A stretch of DNA of 64,000 nucleotides, taken from the NCBI RefSeq assembly GCF_014279795.1, contig NZ_CP047945.1, positions 578,572 to 642,571 of the forward strand. The letters are read 5' to 3'. Of this stretch, positions 32,007 through 39,863 are shown piece by piece; positions within the stretch are counted from its first letter, which is position 1; each line of letters opens with the position of its first letter. The stretch is from Synechococcus sp. PROS-7-1. GTDB lineage: Bacteria > Cyanobacteriota > Cyanobacteriia > PCC-6307 > Cyanobiaceae. A program made the translations under genes and the position numbers. The notes below the pieces were generated by a model that was given only the letters and a program-made list of their open reading frames with translations, did not search any database and was not told the origin of the DNA.

Positions 32007-32088
32007 TGGGCCGGGTTGGATTTGAACCAACGTAGGCAGAGCCAGCGGATTTACAGTCCGCCCCCATTAACCACTCGGGCACCGACCC
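32007..32088 (-). tRNA. trnY-GUA: tRNA-Tyr (GUA)
   Basis: The 82-nt gene has acceptor stem GGGTCGG/CCGGCCC (one G-U pair), a long variable arm typical of class II tyrosine tRNAs, the anticodon stem GCGGA/TCCGC with loop CTGTAAA (GUA) and the T-arm GGTTCAAATCC. It is probably co-transcribed with tRNA-Thr. Confidence 0.95.
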
Positions 32089-32165
32089 GAACCACACCGG
32101 AAGAACTTACCAGCTCACATGACTGGGGTGGTCGATACGATCAGGGGCCAGCGTTCCTGCGGGTG

Positions 32166-32609
32166 ATGCGTCTGCTGCTACTCAACGGCCCCAACATCAA
32201 TCTTCTGGGGCAGCGGGAACCTGGTCTTTACGGGCACCAGACGCTCCATGACATTGAAACGCGCTTGAGTGATCGGGCCACCGCGGCCGAGGTGCACCTC
32301 GAAACGTTTCAAAGCAATTTTGAGGGTGCTCTGGTGGAACGGGTCCATCAGGCGATGGGCTCGGTGGACGGAATCCTGATCAATGCGGGTGCCTATACCC
32401 ACACCTCTATCGCCCTGCGCGATGCTCTTCTGGGGGTTGCGATCCCGTTTGTGGAAGTTCATTTGAGCAATATCCATGCCCGCGAGACCTTCCGTCACCA
32501 CTCCCATCTCGCCGACTGTGCCCTGGGCGTGGTGAGTGGTTTCGGCGCCTTCAGTTACGACATGGCTTTTGACGGCTTGGTGAACCATCTCAGAGGAATG
32601 AAGGCATGA
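32166..32609 (+). CDS. aroQ: 3-Dehydroquinate dehydratase, type II (AroQ)
   Basis: The 147-residue protein begins [19 protein letters not shown] with the catalytic Tyr in EPGLYG, followed by [17 protein letters not shown], the histidine-bearing [12 protein letters not shown] and [14 protein letters not shown]. It forms dodecamers and performs the third step of the shikimate pathway. ATG 32166 matches the family start; the frame upstream overlaps tRNA-Tyr. The stop overlaps the miaE start (ATGA). Confidence 0.97.
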   Translation: MRLLLLNGPNINLLGQREPGLYGHQTLHDIETRLSDRATAAEVHLETFQSNFEGALVERVHQAMGSVDGILINAGAYTHTSIALRDALLGVAIPFVEVHLSNIHARETFRHHSHLADCALGVVSGFGAFSYDMAFDGLVNHLRGMKA

Positions 32610-33256
32610 CCCTCGCCAGTTCAACGCTGGGCCGCTCAGGCCCAGAGATTGCCTCGATCCGCTGGTTGGCAGCTCCCACCAGCGAGTGCTGGGTTGAGCA
32701 GGCCAACGCCAGGCCCATGGAGGTGTTGATCGACCATGCCCACTGCGAGCGCAAGGCAGCGGGATCGGCGGTTCAGTTGATGTTCCGTTATCTCTGTGAA
32801 CCGGGTCTGGGCGAAGTCCTTAGCCCTTTGGCGCGGGAAGAGCTTGAGCATTTTGAGCAGGTGCTTGGGCTGCTCAAGTCCAGGGGGCGCTACCTCGAAC
32901 CGCTCCGTTCACCTGCCTACGGAGCCCTTCTGGCCAAGCAGGTTCGACGGGGGGAGCCCGAGCGCATGCTGGATTCTTTCCTGATCGCAGGCTTGATTGA
33001 GGCCCGAAGCCACGAACGCATGGCATTGCTGGCCCAAAACAGTCCGGACCCGGGGCTGAGAGAGCTCTACGGCGGCCTGTTAAAGAGTGAAGCGCGTCAC
33101 TTCGGTCTCTATTGGGTGCTGTGTGAGCAGCGCTATTCGCGTGATGTGATCATTCCCAGGCTGGAGCAGCTTGCAGCGGCAGAGGTTGATGCCCTGAGAG
33201 GGGATTTGAGCTGCCCTGAGGACGTGCGCATGCATTCCGTTGGTGTGATCGCTTGA
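32606..33256 (+). CDS. miaE: tRNA-(ms2io6A)-hydroxylase MiaE
   Basis: The 216-residue ferritin-like diiron protein has the ligand helices [41 protein letters not shown] and [15 protein letters not shown], which supply the Glu and ExxH iron ligands of MiaE. It hydroxylates the isopentenyl side chain at A37 of tRNAs reading UNN codons. It is coupled to aroQ by a 4-nt overlap. Confidence 0.94.
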   Translation: MTLASSTLGRSGPEIASIRWLAAPTSECWVEQANARPMEVLIDHAHCERKAAGSAVQLMFRYLCEPGLGEVLSPLAREELEHFEQVLGLLKSRGRYLEPLRSPAYGALLAKQVRRGEPERMLDSFLIAGLIEARSHERMALLAQNSPDPGLRELYGGLLKSEARHFGLYWVLCEQRYSRDVIIPRLEQLAAAEVDALRGDLSCPEDVRMHSVGVIA

Positions 33257-33309
33257 TGCAGTGCGTCCTGCTTGAGAACTGATAGCTTCCTGGCACCGAA
33301 TTTCTGATA

Positions 33310-34920
33310 ATGAGCGGATCAGCTGGGCATGGTTCGGAACGAGAATCAGGGGCTTTTCAGCCGCTGACTCCTGCTGAAGTTGGCGATGGAGCTGTTTGGA
33401 CGTTTCGAGACTTTCGCCGTTATCTCCGCGACGTCACCCGTCGGGACCCAGGCCTTGTGACTGACTACTCCGTTCATCTTCCGGAGGACGACAATTACGA
33501 CACCCATGAGATTTATGCCGGCCCTGACGGGATGGTGTATTTCACACAGCGAATGCATGACCGAGCCGGTCGATTCACTTTGGATGGACGGGTGGAGTTG
33601 TTCGATTTGCCTCAAGGCTCAAGACCCCATGGCCTTCGTTTCAGCAGTGATGGACGTTGGTACGTCACTCTTGAAAACTTCGATCAGTTGGTGGAGCTCA
33701 GCAAAGCGGATGGATCGATTCTGAAAACCTACAGCGTGGCTTTTGATGATCCAGCTTCAGAAGGGGTTGTTGGCCCTCATGGGTTTGCGATCGATCGCCA
33801 GGACAGGCTCTGGTATACGGGGCGAACATCTGATGTGCTTGGTTGGGTTGATCCAAAGAGTGGTGAGCATCGACAGTTTGTGTTGGAGACACGATCGCTG
33901 ATAGCCCCGAATTACGATCACGAGCTCGTTAAGCCAGCTGCCAGTGCGCCTATCAATATCGAATTTGATGACAAAGGTAATGCCTGGTTTGTTAATCTGC
34001 AAACCAGTGAAATCGGTCGGATTGACGAACAAAATCAGCTAAGTCTTTTTAAAATTGAGGGCTTTGAAACTGACAATACACGTCCGATTAATGTTTTTCA
34101 GGGGCCCTTGGGTTACATCTGGGTCACGATCGAAGGTGATAACAGCAGCTCGGTAACAGGTACTCAACAAAGTCTGGGTGGAATAGCCCGCTTTGACCCT
34201 GAAACAGAATCCTTCAAGGCTTATCCTCAAACCCTCTCCAAGGGAGCGGGAGGTGTTCTGGGTGTAGCCCCACACACAGTTTGGTTTCAGTATCAAGAAC
34301 AGGCACTCGTTGAGCTGGCCGTGGATGAAGCTGGTCGTATCGAGCAATCCACAAAAGCACTTCCCGATATTGGCAAGCGGGTGATGCACCGCATGGCCCA
34401 GGGGCCTGACGCCAACATCTGGTTCACCAGTCTCCATGCCGATGTGGTGAGCCGTCTGGTCACGCATCAGCAGGGTTTGCCGGTGTATGCCTTTGCCGAC
34501 GCTGCATCCAGTGAGCAATACCTCTCAGCCCTACCGCAGGAGTGGACTGAGCTTCAGGCTGAAAGTTCTTCCTATGGAGATCCGGATCCTCTATTCCTGA
34601 GTTCATTGCAAACAGCCAATGCCACGGCGACATGGCGTTTCCAGGATCGTGTGACTGGTCAAACCGTTTGGACCATCGATCCCTCTGAGCAGGCTGAGTG
34701 GGCAACGAATGGCCGCTATGACCTGCAGGGTTATGACTTCCATGTTTTCGATGATGCGAACGATGCAGACGGTCTGATTCCTATTTATCGAGCTGTTGAT
34801 GGGTCGAGTGGGGCTCTTACTTGGTACACCGATCCCAGTGATGTTTCATCAGAAATTCATGACGCGGATTCTGTGGCTTGGTATGCCCATGCAATGCCAA
34901 GGAATGCCACATACGTTTAG
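33310..34920 (+). CDS. Seven-bladed beta-propeller (virginiamycin B lyase-like) with a C-terminal DUF5648-like region
   Basis: The 536-residue protein has about seven blades between residues 60 and 385, each ending in a xLWYTxR/xIWFTxL-type strand (GMVYFTQRM, RLWYTGRTS, NAWFVNLQT, YIWVTIEGD, NIWFTSLHA). This is the layout of Vgb/SMP-30-like propellers. Residues 390-536 hold two Trp/Tyr-rich repeats (ATWRFQDRVTGQTVWTIDPS, IPIYRAVDGSSG...WYTDP) that look like DUF5648. No signal peptide is visible. Codon and base composition are clearly more AT-rich than flanking genes, and it separates miaE from cobI. The catalytic role is unknown; a lyase activity should not be assumed. Confidence 0.8.
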   Translation: MSGSAGHGSERESGAFQPLTPAEVGDGAVWTFRDFRRYLRDVTRRDPGLVTDYSVHLPEDDNYDTHEIYAGPDGMVYFTQRMHDRAGRFTLDGRVELFDLPQGSRPHGLRFSSDGRWYVTLENFDQLVELSKADGSILKTYSVAFDDPASEGVVGPHGFAIDRQDRLWYTGRTSDVLGWVDPKSGEHRQFVLETRSLIAPNYDHELVKPAASAPINIEFDDKGNAWFVNLQTSEIGRIDEQNQLSLFKIEGFETDNTRPINVFQGPLGYIWVTIEGDNSSSVTGTQQSLGGIARFDPETESFKAYPQTLSKGAGGVLGVAPHTVWFQYQEQALVELAVDEAGRIEQSTKALPDIGKRVMHRMAQGPDANIWFTSLHADVVSRLVTHQQGLPVYAFADAASSEQYLSALPQEWTELQAESSSYGDPDPLFLSSLQTANATATWRFQDRVTGQTVWTIDPSEQAEWATNGRYDLQGYDFHVFDDANDADGLIPIYRAVDGSSGALTWYTDPSDVSSEIHDADSVAWYAHAMPRNATYV

Positions 34921-34971
34921 GACATCAACTCGGTCCTAAATTCATCCAAAGTCCTTTCGCTTTGGCGAGGG

Positions 34972-35154
34972 CTAGAAAAATGTGCTGCCCGTGATCCAGG
35001 CCTGAAAGGGCGCTCTAGCTCCTTCTAGAAGTGCCATGTAGCTCGTGCTGAAGATGCCCGCAAAAGTGATGAAAACTCCGATTGCAATCAGCAGTTCGTA
35101 GACATTCTGAGTGCTCTCGGTTCCTGGTCTTGGAAGGGTGCGACGACGAGCCAT
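34972..35154 (-). CDS. Small single-pass membrane protein, 60 residues, unknown
   Basis: The product starts MARRRTLPRPGTESTQN, has one hydrophobic helix (VYELLIAIGVFITFAGIFS) and a short tail ARAPFQAWITGSTFF. Positively charged residues at the N-terminus predict the N-terminus inside. ATG 35154 has a good AGGAG site 6-10 nt upstream. It lacks the chlorophyll-binding motif of high-light-inducible proteins. Function unknown; it lies in the AT-richer block after the propeller gene. Confidence 0.68.
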   Translation of the reverse strand: MARRRTLPRPGTESTQNVYELLIAIGVFITFAGIFSTSYMALLEGARAPFQAWITGSTFF

Positions 35155-35386
35155 GGAATCTCCTATGCCCCTTTGTTATGAACATCATTCCTCGGCTGCG
35201 CCGTTGAAACGAGTGATTGTCAATAAGTCATTACCTTGTAAAGGCCTATGAACCAACAACGCTTCAGCCTTGCGAGAAATGAAGATTGTTGTTGATCGGT
35301 GTCGTGATTGTGAAGTCTTTTAGGGCCCATTGGGCGCTTCGTTGTGGAGGGCTTAGCAGGCGCTGCTGTCTCCAGCCCCTCAAAAG
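35155..35386. other. Intergenic region between two small genes
   Basis: The 232-nt AT-richer spacer must hold the promoter of the minus-strand membrane-protein gene. No gene, repeat or RNA is evident. Confidence 0.4.
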
Positions 35387-35737
35387 ATGAGGGCGCTCGC
35401 CCGGAAACGTTTCGCCACGCGAGTCCAAAAGAAGTCTGAAGAGATGCGCCAGTGGTCGCGTGGCAGTTCTAGGATTGACCCAATTACTGTTGGTTGCCAG
35501 GTGTCTGACCCCGTAACGGCTGTTGCCGACTCTCTGCAAGCGCTGCGCAACGGCACGACCGACGAGCAGTGGGATGGCTTGAAAGCCAACCCATTGGTGC
35601 GCGATTTGATCAGTCGATGTGCCGATCTGGAGGCAGCCTGGTTGATCAGCGATCAGCCCGCTGTTGATGGTGTTTGCGGCCGCCGAGGCAAAGTGCTGAG
35701 GTCTTCAGTAGACGCCCGTTTGCTGCTTGCCGCCTAA
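35387..35737 (+). CDS. Hypothetical protein, 116 residues
   Basis: The product MRALARKRFATRVQKKSEEM...SDPVTAVADSLQALRNGTTDEQ...LLLAA is basic at the N-terminus and helical after residue 40, with no signal peptide. ATG 35444 is an alternative start that removes the basic lead. I do not recognise a family. Support is moderate: an uninterrupted frame of reasonable composition in an otherwise empty interval. Confidence 0.5.
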   Translation: MRALARKRFATRVQKKSEEMRQWSRGSSRIDPITVGCQVSDPVTAVADSLQALRNGTTDEQWDGLKANPLVRDLISRCADLEAAWLISDQPAVDGVCGRRGKVLRSSVDARLLLAA

Positions 35738-35833
35738 CGCGGAGCAAGAGAAACCAAGAAACCCGCGGGCGATGTTGCCTTGCAGCAGTGCTCGTTTAAG
35801 AGCAAAACTTTTGAGTGCGTTGGCTTCCGTGCC

Positions 35834-36370
35834 TTAGAGCATTGGATGCCGTTCGGCGATTGGATCGCCTGTGAAGTTGGCGACCCAGCCGTTGGGGTTG
35901 TTGAAAAAACGAACTGCGCAGAAACAAGGCTTTTCGCCCATGTCAAACCAGTGCCGGGTTCCAGCAGGCACGCTGATCCAATCGTTGGTTTCGCACGTCA
36001 CCTGAAGCACTTCGCTTTTGATATGCAGACAAAACAGGCCGCGTCCTTCCACGAACAGGCGCACCTCGTCTTCAGCATGGGTGTGTTCGCTTAGGAATTT
36101 CTGGCGTAAGGCGTCTCGATCTGGATGATCCGGCTGCATCCGGATGGCATCAACCGTGGGGTAATCGCCGAGGGCCTGGATCTGTTGAATCTCTACGGCA
36201 TAGGCCGAGAGAATGGTGCTCTGATCGGCATCATGCGCAAGCTTCGCCCTGCTCACGCAGCGATCAAAAGCGATGCCCCGCAGGCTTAGTTCTTGTTGGA
36301 TGCGAGCCGGATCGTCCGTGCTGAAGACTGGCTCGCCTCCTTGCTCGGAGTAGATGCTGAGCTCACTCAT
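35834..36370 (-). CDS. mtnD: Acireductone dioxygenase MtnD
   Basis: The 178-residue cupin has the ARD metal site HTHAEDEVR (His96, His98, Glu102) and the fourth ligand His140 in VPAGTRHWFDMG. It oxidises the acireductone made by MtnC to the keto acid precursor of methionine (iron form) or to a non-productive product (nickel form). ATG 36370 is the family-type start; the longer frame overlaps cobI. It lies 17 kb from mtnB-mtnC and is divergent from cobI. Confidence 0.94.
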   Translation of the reverse strand: MSELSIYSEQGGEPVFSTDDPARIQQELSLRGIAFDRCVSRAKLAHDADQSTILSAYAVEIQQIQALGDYPTVDAIRMQPDHPDRDALRQKFLSEHTHAEDEVRLFVEGRGLFCLHIKSEVLQVTCETNDWISVPAGTRHWFDMGEKPCFCAVRFFNNPNGWVANFTGDPIAERHPML

Positions 36371-36390
36371 GGCTTCGAGTCCTGTCTGGG

Positions 36391-37215
36391 GTGTTCTCGG
36401 TGGCGTTGTTTCAGCATGCTGGACCGGTTGCTGCCTTCTTCCCAACGTTGCTCAATTCTTCAGGGCCATCGTCGACTTCCCTCACGCTTGTGGGTGTAGG
36501 CCCCGGAGATCCGGAGTTGCTCACGATTGCTGCTGTGCGGGCTTTGGAGCAGGCGGATGTGGTGGCTCATCCCATCGGCCGGGAGGGAGGCACAGGGATG
36601 GCGCTCACCATTGCCGAACGTTGGCTGAAGCCTGAACAGCAGCGGTTGCCGCTGCTGTTCCCGATGGTGGCGGAAGCGAGCCCCCGCGTTGATGCATGGC
36701 GCAGTGCTGCCGATCAGCTGGCTCAGCTAGTCGGGGAGGGTTTCAAAGTCGTTCTTCTCTGTGAGGGCGATGTTTCCCTGTTCGCGACAGGCAGTTACGT
36801 GCAGCTGGCCCTGCGTGAGCGTCATCCTGATCTTCCTTTCAGGCTGATTCCCGGGATTCCTGCGGTGTGTGCTGCTGCAGCTGCCGCACCCGCGCTGGGC
36901 TTGGATCTTCCCCTGGCTTTTCAACAGGAAGGCTTTCTCATGCGTCCTTGTCCTGATTCCATTCGTCCACTGGAGACCCTTCTCCAGGTGGCTGAAGAGA
37001 ACCAAACCGTGCTCGGCCTGATCAAAGTGGGACAGCGCTGGCCCTGGGTCCGCACCGTTCTGCAACGGCGGAACCTTCTCGATCAGGCTTTGTTTGCCCA
37101 GCGGGTGGGTTGGCCTGACCAGTGGATTGCCCGCGCTGCCGAGGTATCTGAGGACACGAAACCCTATTTTTCACTTCTGCTCATCCGACAGTCCTGGCCC
37201 CAGGTGTTGCCCTGA
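36391..37215 (+). CDS. cobI: Precorrin-2 C20-methyltransferase CobI/CbiL
   Basis: The 274-residue SAM-dependent methyltransferase has the SUMT-superfamily start LTLVGVGPGDPELLTIAAV, ADVVAHPIGREGGTG, VVLLCEGDVSLFATGSYV and LIPGIPAVCAAAAA. It methylates C20 of precorrin-2 in cobalamin (pseudocobalamin in cyanobacteria) synthesis. The annotated GTG 36391 adds about 30 residues before the fold; a later GTG or TTG is possible. It is 14 nt before the DUF4079 gene. Confidence 0.93.
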   Translation: MFSVALFQHAGPVAAFFPTLLNSSGPSSTSLTLVGVGPGDPELLTIAAVRALEQADVVAHPIGREGGTGMALTIAERWLKPEQQRLPLLFPMVAEASPRVDAWRSAADQLAQLVGEGFKVVLLCEGDVSLFATGSYVQLALRERHPDLPFRLIPGIPAVCAAAAAAPALGLDLPLAFQQEGFLMRPCPDSIRPLETLLQVAEENQTVLGLIKVGQRWPWVRTVLQRRNLLDQALFAQRVGWPDQWIARAAEVSEDTKPYFSLLLIRQSWPQVLP

Positions 37216-37229
37216 ACGAATCCCTTCTT

Positions 37230-37838
37230 TTGCTGACTCCTTTGCAGTGGCTGGCGCTGGCGCATCCAGTGCTGATCATTTTGTTTGTGTATCCCGTGAT
37301 CGGTGCCACCATCCGCCTTGGCATCTTGGCCAGGGAGCGGCGGCTTCAGCTCAATCCCATCGCTGCCACGGTTCCCGTTGAGCATGCGGAGCACGGCCGT
37401 TGGGCCACCGGTGGGTTGCTGGTGGCCGTCTTGCTCGCGTTCACCCATGCCTTGGCTTCGGGGCAGGCGAGTGTGGCCCTCTGGAGCACGACGGCTGTTG
37501 CTGCCTTTGTGGCTGCTGGTTCATTTGTGGTTCTGTTGCGCACCAGGCGCTTGGTGCCACGGCTGATCGGTGCCTGGGGCTGCTGGCTGATGCTTCTGTT
37601 GATTGCTCTGCAACCCCTCCCAGCTGCTGGCGCGGCATTCGGGGAGGCCATGATCTGGCACTCCCATACTTGGGGTGGACTGCTCCTTCTGGCGCTGTTG
37701 CTGCTCACCATGGCTGTGCAGAGGGAAATTGCTGCACGGCTTTGGCTGCGCCGGATGCATGTGCTGGTGAACGTGTTGGTGGCTTTGCTCCTGGCCACGC
37801 AGTCGATCAGCGGTACCCGCGACCTTCTGTTGAGCTAA
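37230..37838 (+). CDS. DUF4079 integral membrane protein
   Basis: The 202-residue protein has five to six hydrophobic helices: LALAHPVLIILFVYPVIGAT, GGLLVAVLLAFTHALA, WSTTAVAAFVAAGSFVVLL, WGCWLMLLLIALQPLPAAG, LLLLALLLLTMA and VLVNVLVALLLATQS, with His residues in LAHPVL, FTHAL, WHSHTWG and RMHVL. It resembles the DUF4079 family of cyanobacterial membrane proteins; paired histidines suggest a haem- or ferredoxin-reductase-like fold, but the role is unknown. A TTG start at 37230 is the only near option. Confidence 0.83.
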   Translation: MLTPLQWLALAHPVLIILFVYPVIGATIRLGILARERRLQLNPIAATVPVEHAEHGRWATGGLLVAVLLAFTHALASGQASVALWSTTAVAAFVAAGSFVVLLRTRRLVPRLIGAWGCWLMLLLIALQPLPAAGAAFGEAMIWHSHTWGGLLLLALLLLTMAVQREIAARLWLRRMHVLVNVLVALLLATQSISGTRDLLLS

Positions 37839-37847
37839 AACCGCGTT

Positions 37848-39863
37848 TCAACCAACACGACTGCCGGACTCGTTGACTTCAGCCTGCTGCATTAGGCAGC
37901 GCTGAAAAGGGCGTCTCGATGGTGCCATGAGCAGCCTTTTGAGCAGGGCTCCAAGGGCTTTCCACTCCGGAGGGGCCATGCGATCGCGCCAGCAGTTTGG
38001 ACGGCAGAACAGCCAGCGGATCAGCTGCTTGCGCTGCATGGCGCTCAAGGGGCCCCAGCGAACCGCCAATTGCAGTCCTCTGGCCATCTCCAGTTGCACC
38101 GGCAAGGGGGGGACCTCTTTGCACCAGCCAAGACTGGTGCTGGCCACGAGGGGTGTTGTTTCTGCGTGCAGTTGCAGCTCTGCTCCGCTTTCACTGATGG
38201 CCTTGAGGGTGCAGGCATAACGATGACCTCCGTCGTCTTGAAGCCATGCCGAGGTTTCGATGGCCTGCCAGGGTGATGGATCCTGAGACGGGGGATCCCA
38301 GCAGGCGCGCAGAGCGATGACGAGGCTCAGCAGGTTGAGCACAGCCCACAGAAGCCCTAGGGGGCGACCGTCGAACGCGGCGGAATCCAGAGCACTTTGC
38401 GGTTTGAGCAGACCGTAGAGATTGAACAGGTTGAGGGCCAGCAAGGCCAACAGGGGTAGCGAGAGTTGCAAGCTCCAGCTGCCCCGGTCGCGCCGCTGGT
38501 GTTTCGGAGTCACCCTGAACCCCCCGACGCGTCCTATCAAATTGGCCAGCACGGTCATGGTCAGCGGAACGGTGAGAACCCAGCCCGTGAGTTCGCTCAA
38601 GAACGCGGTGCGCGATCCTCGGTTCAACCAGCCCACCCCCATCAAAAGCGTCGCCCAGAGGGGGAACAGCAGCCTGACGGCATCATCCGCGGTGATCAGG
38701 ATCGGCACGGTCCCAAGCAGTCCGTAGCTCAGGGGCATGAGCATCAGCACCAGACGTGGCAGGTTGTTGATCCAGTGCACAACGCCCTCGAGATACGCCA
38801 CCCGCTGCCAGGGCGACAGGCCGCCTCCGCGCAGAGGCCCTTCCGGTAGCCGCAGGCTCTGCAATGTGCCGCTTGCCCAGCGCTGCCGCTGGCGCACGAA
38901 GTCCGCCATGGTTTCTGCGGCCAGACCGGCACTCAGCTTTTGTTGCAGATAGAGGAGGCTCCAGCCCTTGCGCCGGAGGTTGATTCCGGTAACGAAATCC
39001 TCTGAGATCGCTTTTTCCACAAACCCACCCACGGAGTCCAGCGCAGAGCGGCGGGCCAGGAATGCCGTACCAGCGCAGACCACCGCTCCCCAGCCGTCAC
39101 GCACCGGTTCAATCCAGCGGTAAAAGCTTTCCTCGTCCGAAAGCAACCAGCGCTCCATCCCCAGATTCCGCATCACGGGATCGGCGTTGATGAAGGTTTG
39201 GGGTGTCTGCAAAAGCCCCACCTTGGGATCCAAAAGAAAGCCGATGCTGTTCTCGAGAAAGGTGGTCTGTGGGATGAAATCGGCGTCGAAGACGGCCACG
39301 AGTTCCCCGCGGCACCGGCGTAGACCATGGTTCAGATTCCCCGCTTTGGCGGAGGTGCGGACCGATCGATGCACATAGGTGCAGCCTTGGCGTGAGGCCA
39401 GGGACTTCACCTCCTGGCGTCCGCTGTCATCCAGGACCCACACACGGGTGTGGGGGTAGGTCTGGTCGCAACAGCCGATCAGCGTTCGTTCCAGAACATT
39501 GATCGGTTCGCCGTAGGTGGGCACGAGGATGTCCACCGTTGGGGTCCAGGGGCTTTGCCGCCATTGCTCCCGCAGCTGATGCATGGCTGGACGGCGGTCG
39601 GGGAAGCGACGCCAAGCGAGCACCAGCGGCACCATCCCGCTGAGCAGCAGCCAGCCTTCGGCTGCCAGCAGCAGAAGGCTCAGGGTTGTGCTCAGTGGGG
39701 TGCTCAGATTCAGGCTTGCGCTGACCCGCCAGAGCAGATAGCGCAGGGTGAAGAAACCAATCAGAACAATCAGGCTTCGCCTGCGCCAGATCGGGCTCAG
39801 TTGCTCCGGAGTTCGGCTTAGCCAGGCTGGCCAGATCAGGGCCAGCAGCGGTAGCCAGCTCAT
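37848..39863 (-). CDS. Cellulose synthase-like glycosyltransferase (BcsA/GT2) with degraded PilZ domain
   Basis: The 671-residue protein has N-terminal membrane helices (about 30-85) and the GT2 core with DDS (145-147), DAD (193-195), SED (287-289) and QRQRW (325-329). Further helices follow, with the gating-loop motif FRVTPK (449-454), a last helix pair (about 462-520) and a C-terminal PilZ-like region from about 530. This is BcsA architecture, which predicts a processive beta-glucan or related polysaccharide synthase in the inner membrane. The PilZ RxxxR motif is not present and the second motif reads AISESG. No bcsB, bcsZ or bcsC lies nearby. It overlaps dusB by 4 nt. Confidence 0.9.
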   Translation of the reverse strand: MSWLPLLALIWPAWLSRTPEQLSPIWRRRSLIVLIGFFTLRYLLWRVSASLNLSTPLSTTLSLLLLAAEGWLLLSGMVPLVLAWRRFPDRRPAMHQLREQWRQSPWTPTVDILVPTYGEPINVLERTLIGCCDQTYPHTRVWVLDDSGRQEVKSLASRQGCTYVHRSVRTSAKAGNLNHGLRRCRGELVAVFDADFIPQTTFLENSIGFLLDPKVGLLQTPQTFINADPVMRNLGMERWLLSDEESFYRWIEPVRDGWGAVVCAGTAFLARRSALDSVGGFVEKAISEDFVTGINLRRKGWSLLYLQQKLSAGLAAETMADFVRQRQRWASGTLQSLRLPEGPLRGGGLSPWQRVAYLEGVVHWINNLPRLVLMLMPLSYGLLGTVPILITADDAVRLLFPLWATLLMGVGWLNRGSRTAFLSELTGWVLTVPLTMTVLANLIGRVGGFRVTPKHQRRDRGSWSLQLSLPLLALLALNLFNLYGLLKPQSALDSAAFDGRPLGLLWAVLNLLSLVIALRACWDPPSQDPSPWQAIETSAWLQDDGGHRYACTLKAISESGAELQLHAETTPLVASTSLGWCKEVPPLPVQLEMARGLQLAVRWGPLSAMQRKQLIRWLFCRPNCWRDRMAPPEWKALGALLKRLLMAPSRRPFQRCLMQQAEVNESGSRVG

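Noticed and set aside
34946-34965. 6-bp hairpin CCAAAG/CTTTGG after the propeller gene
   Set aside because: The loop is 8 nt and no T-run follows, so it is too weak to call a terminator.
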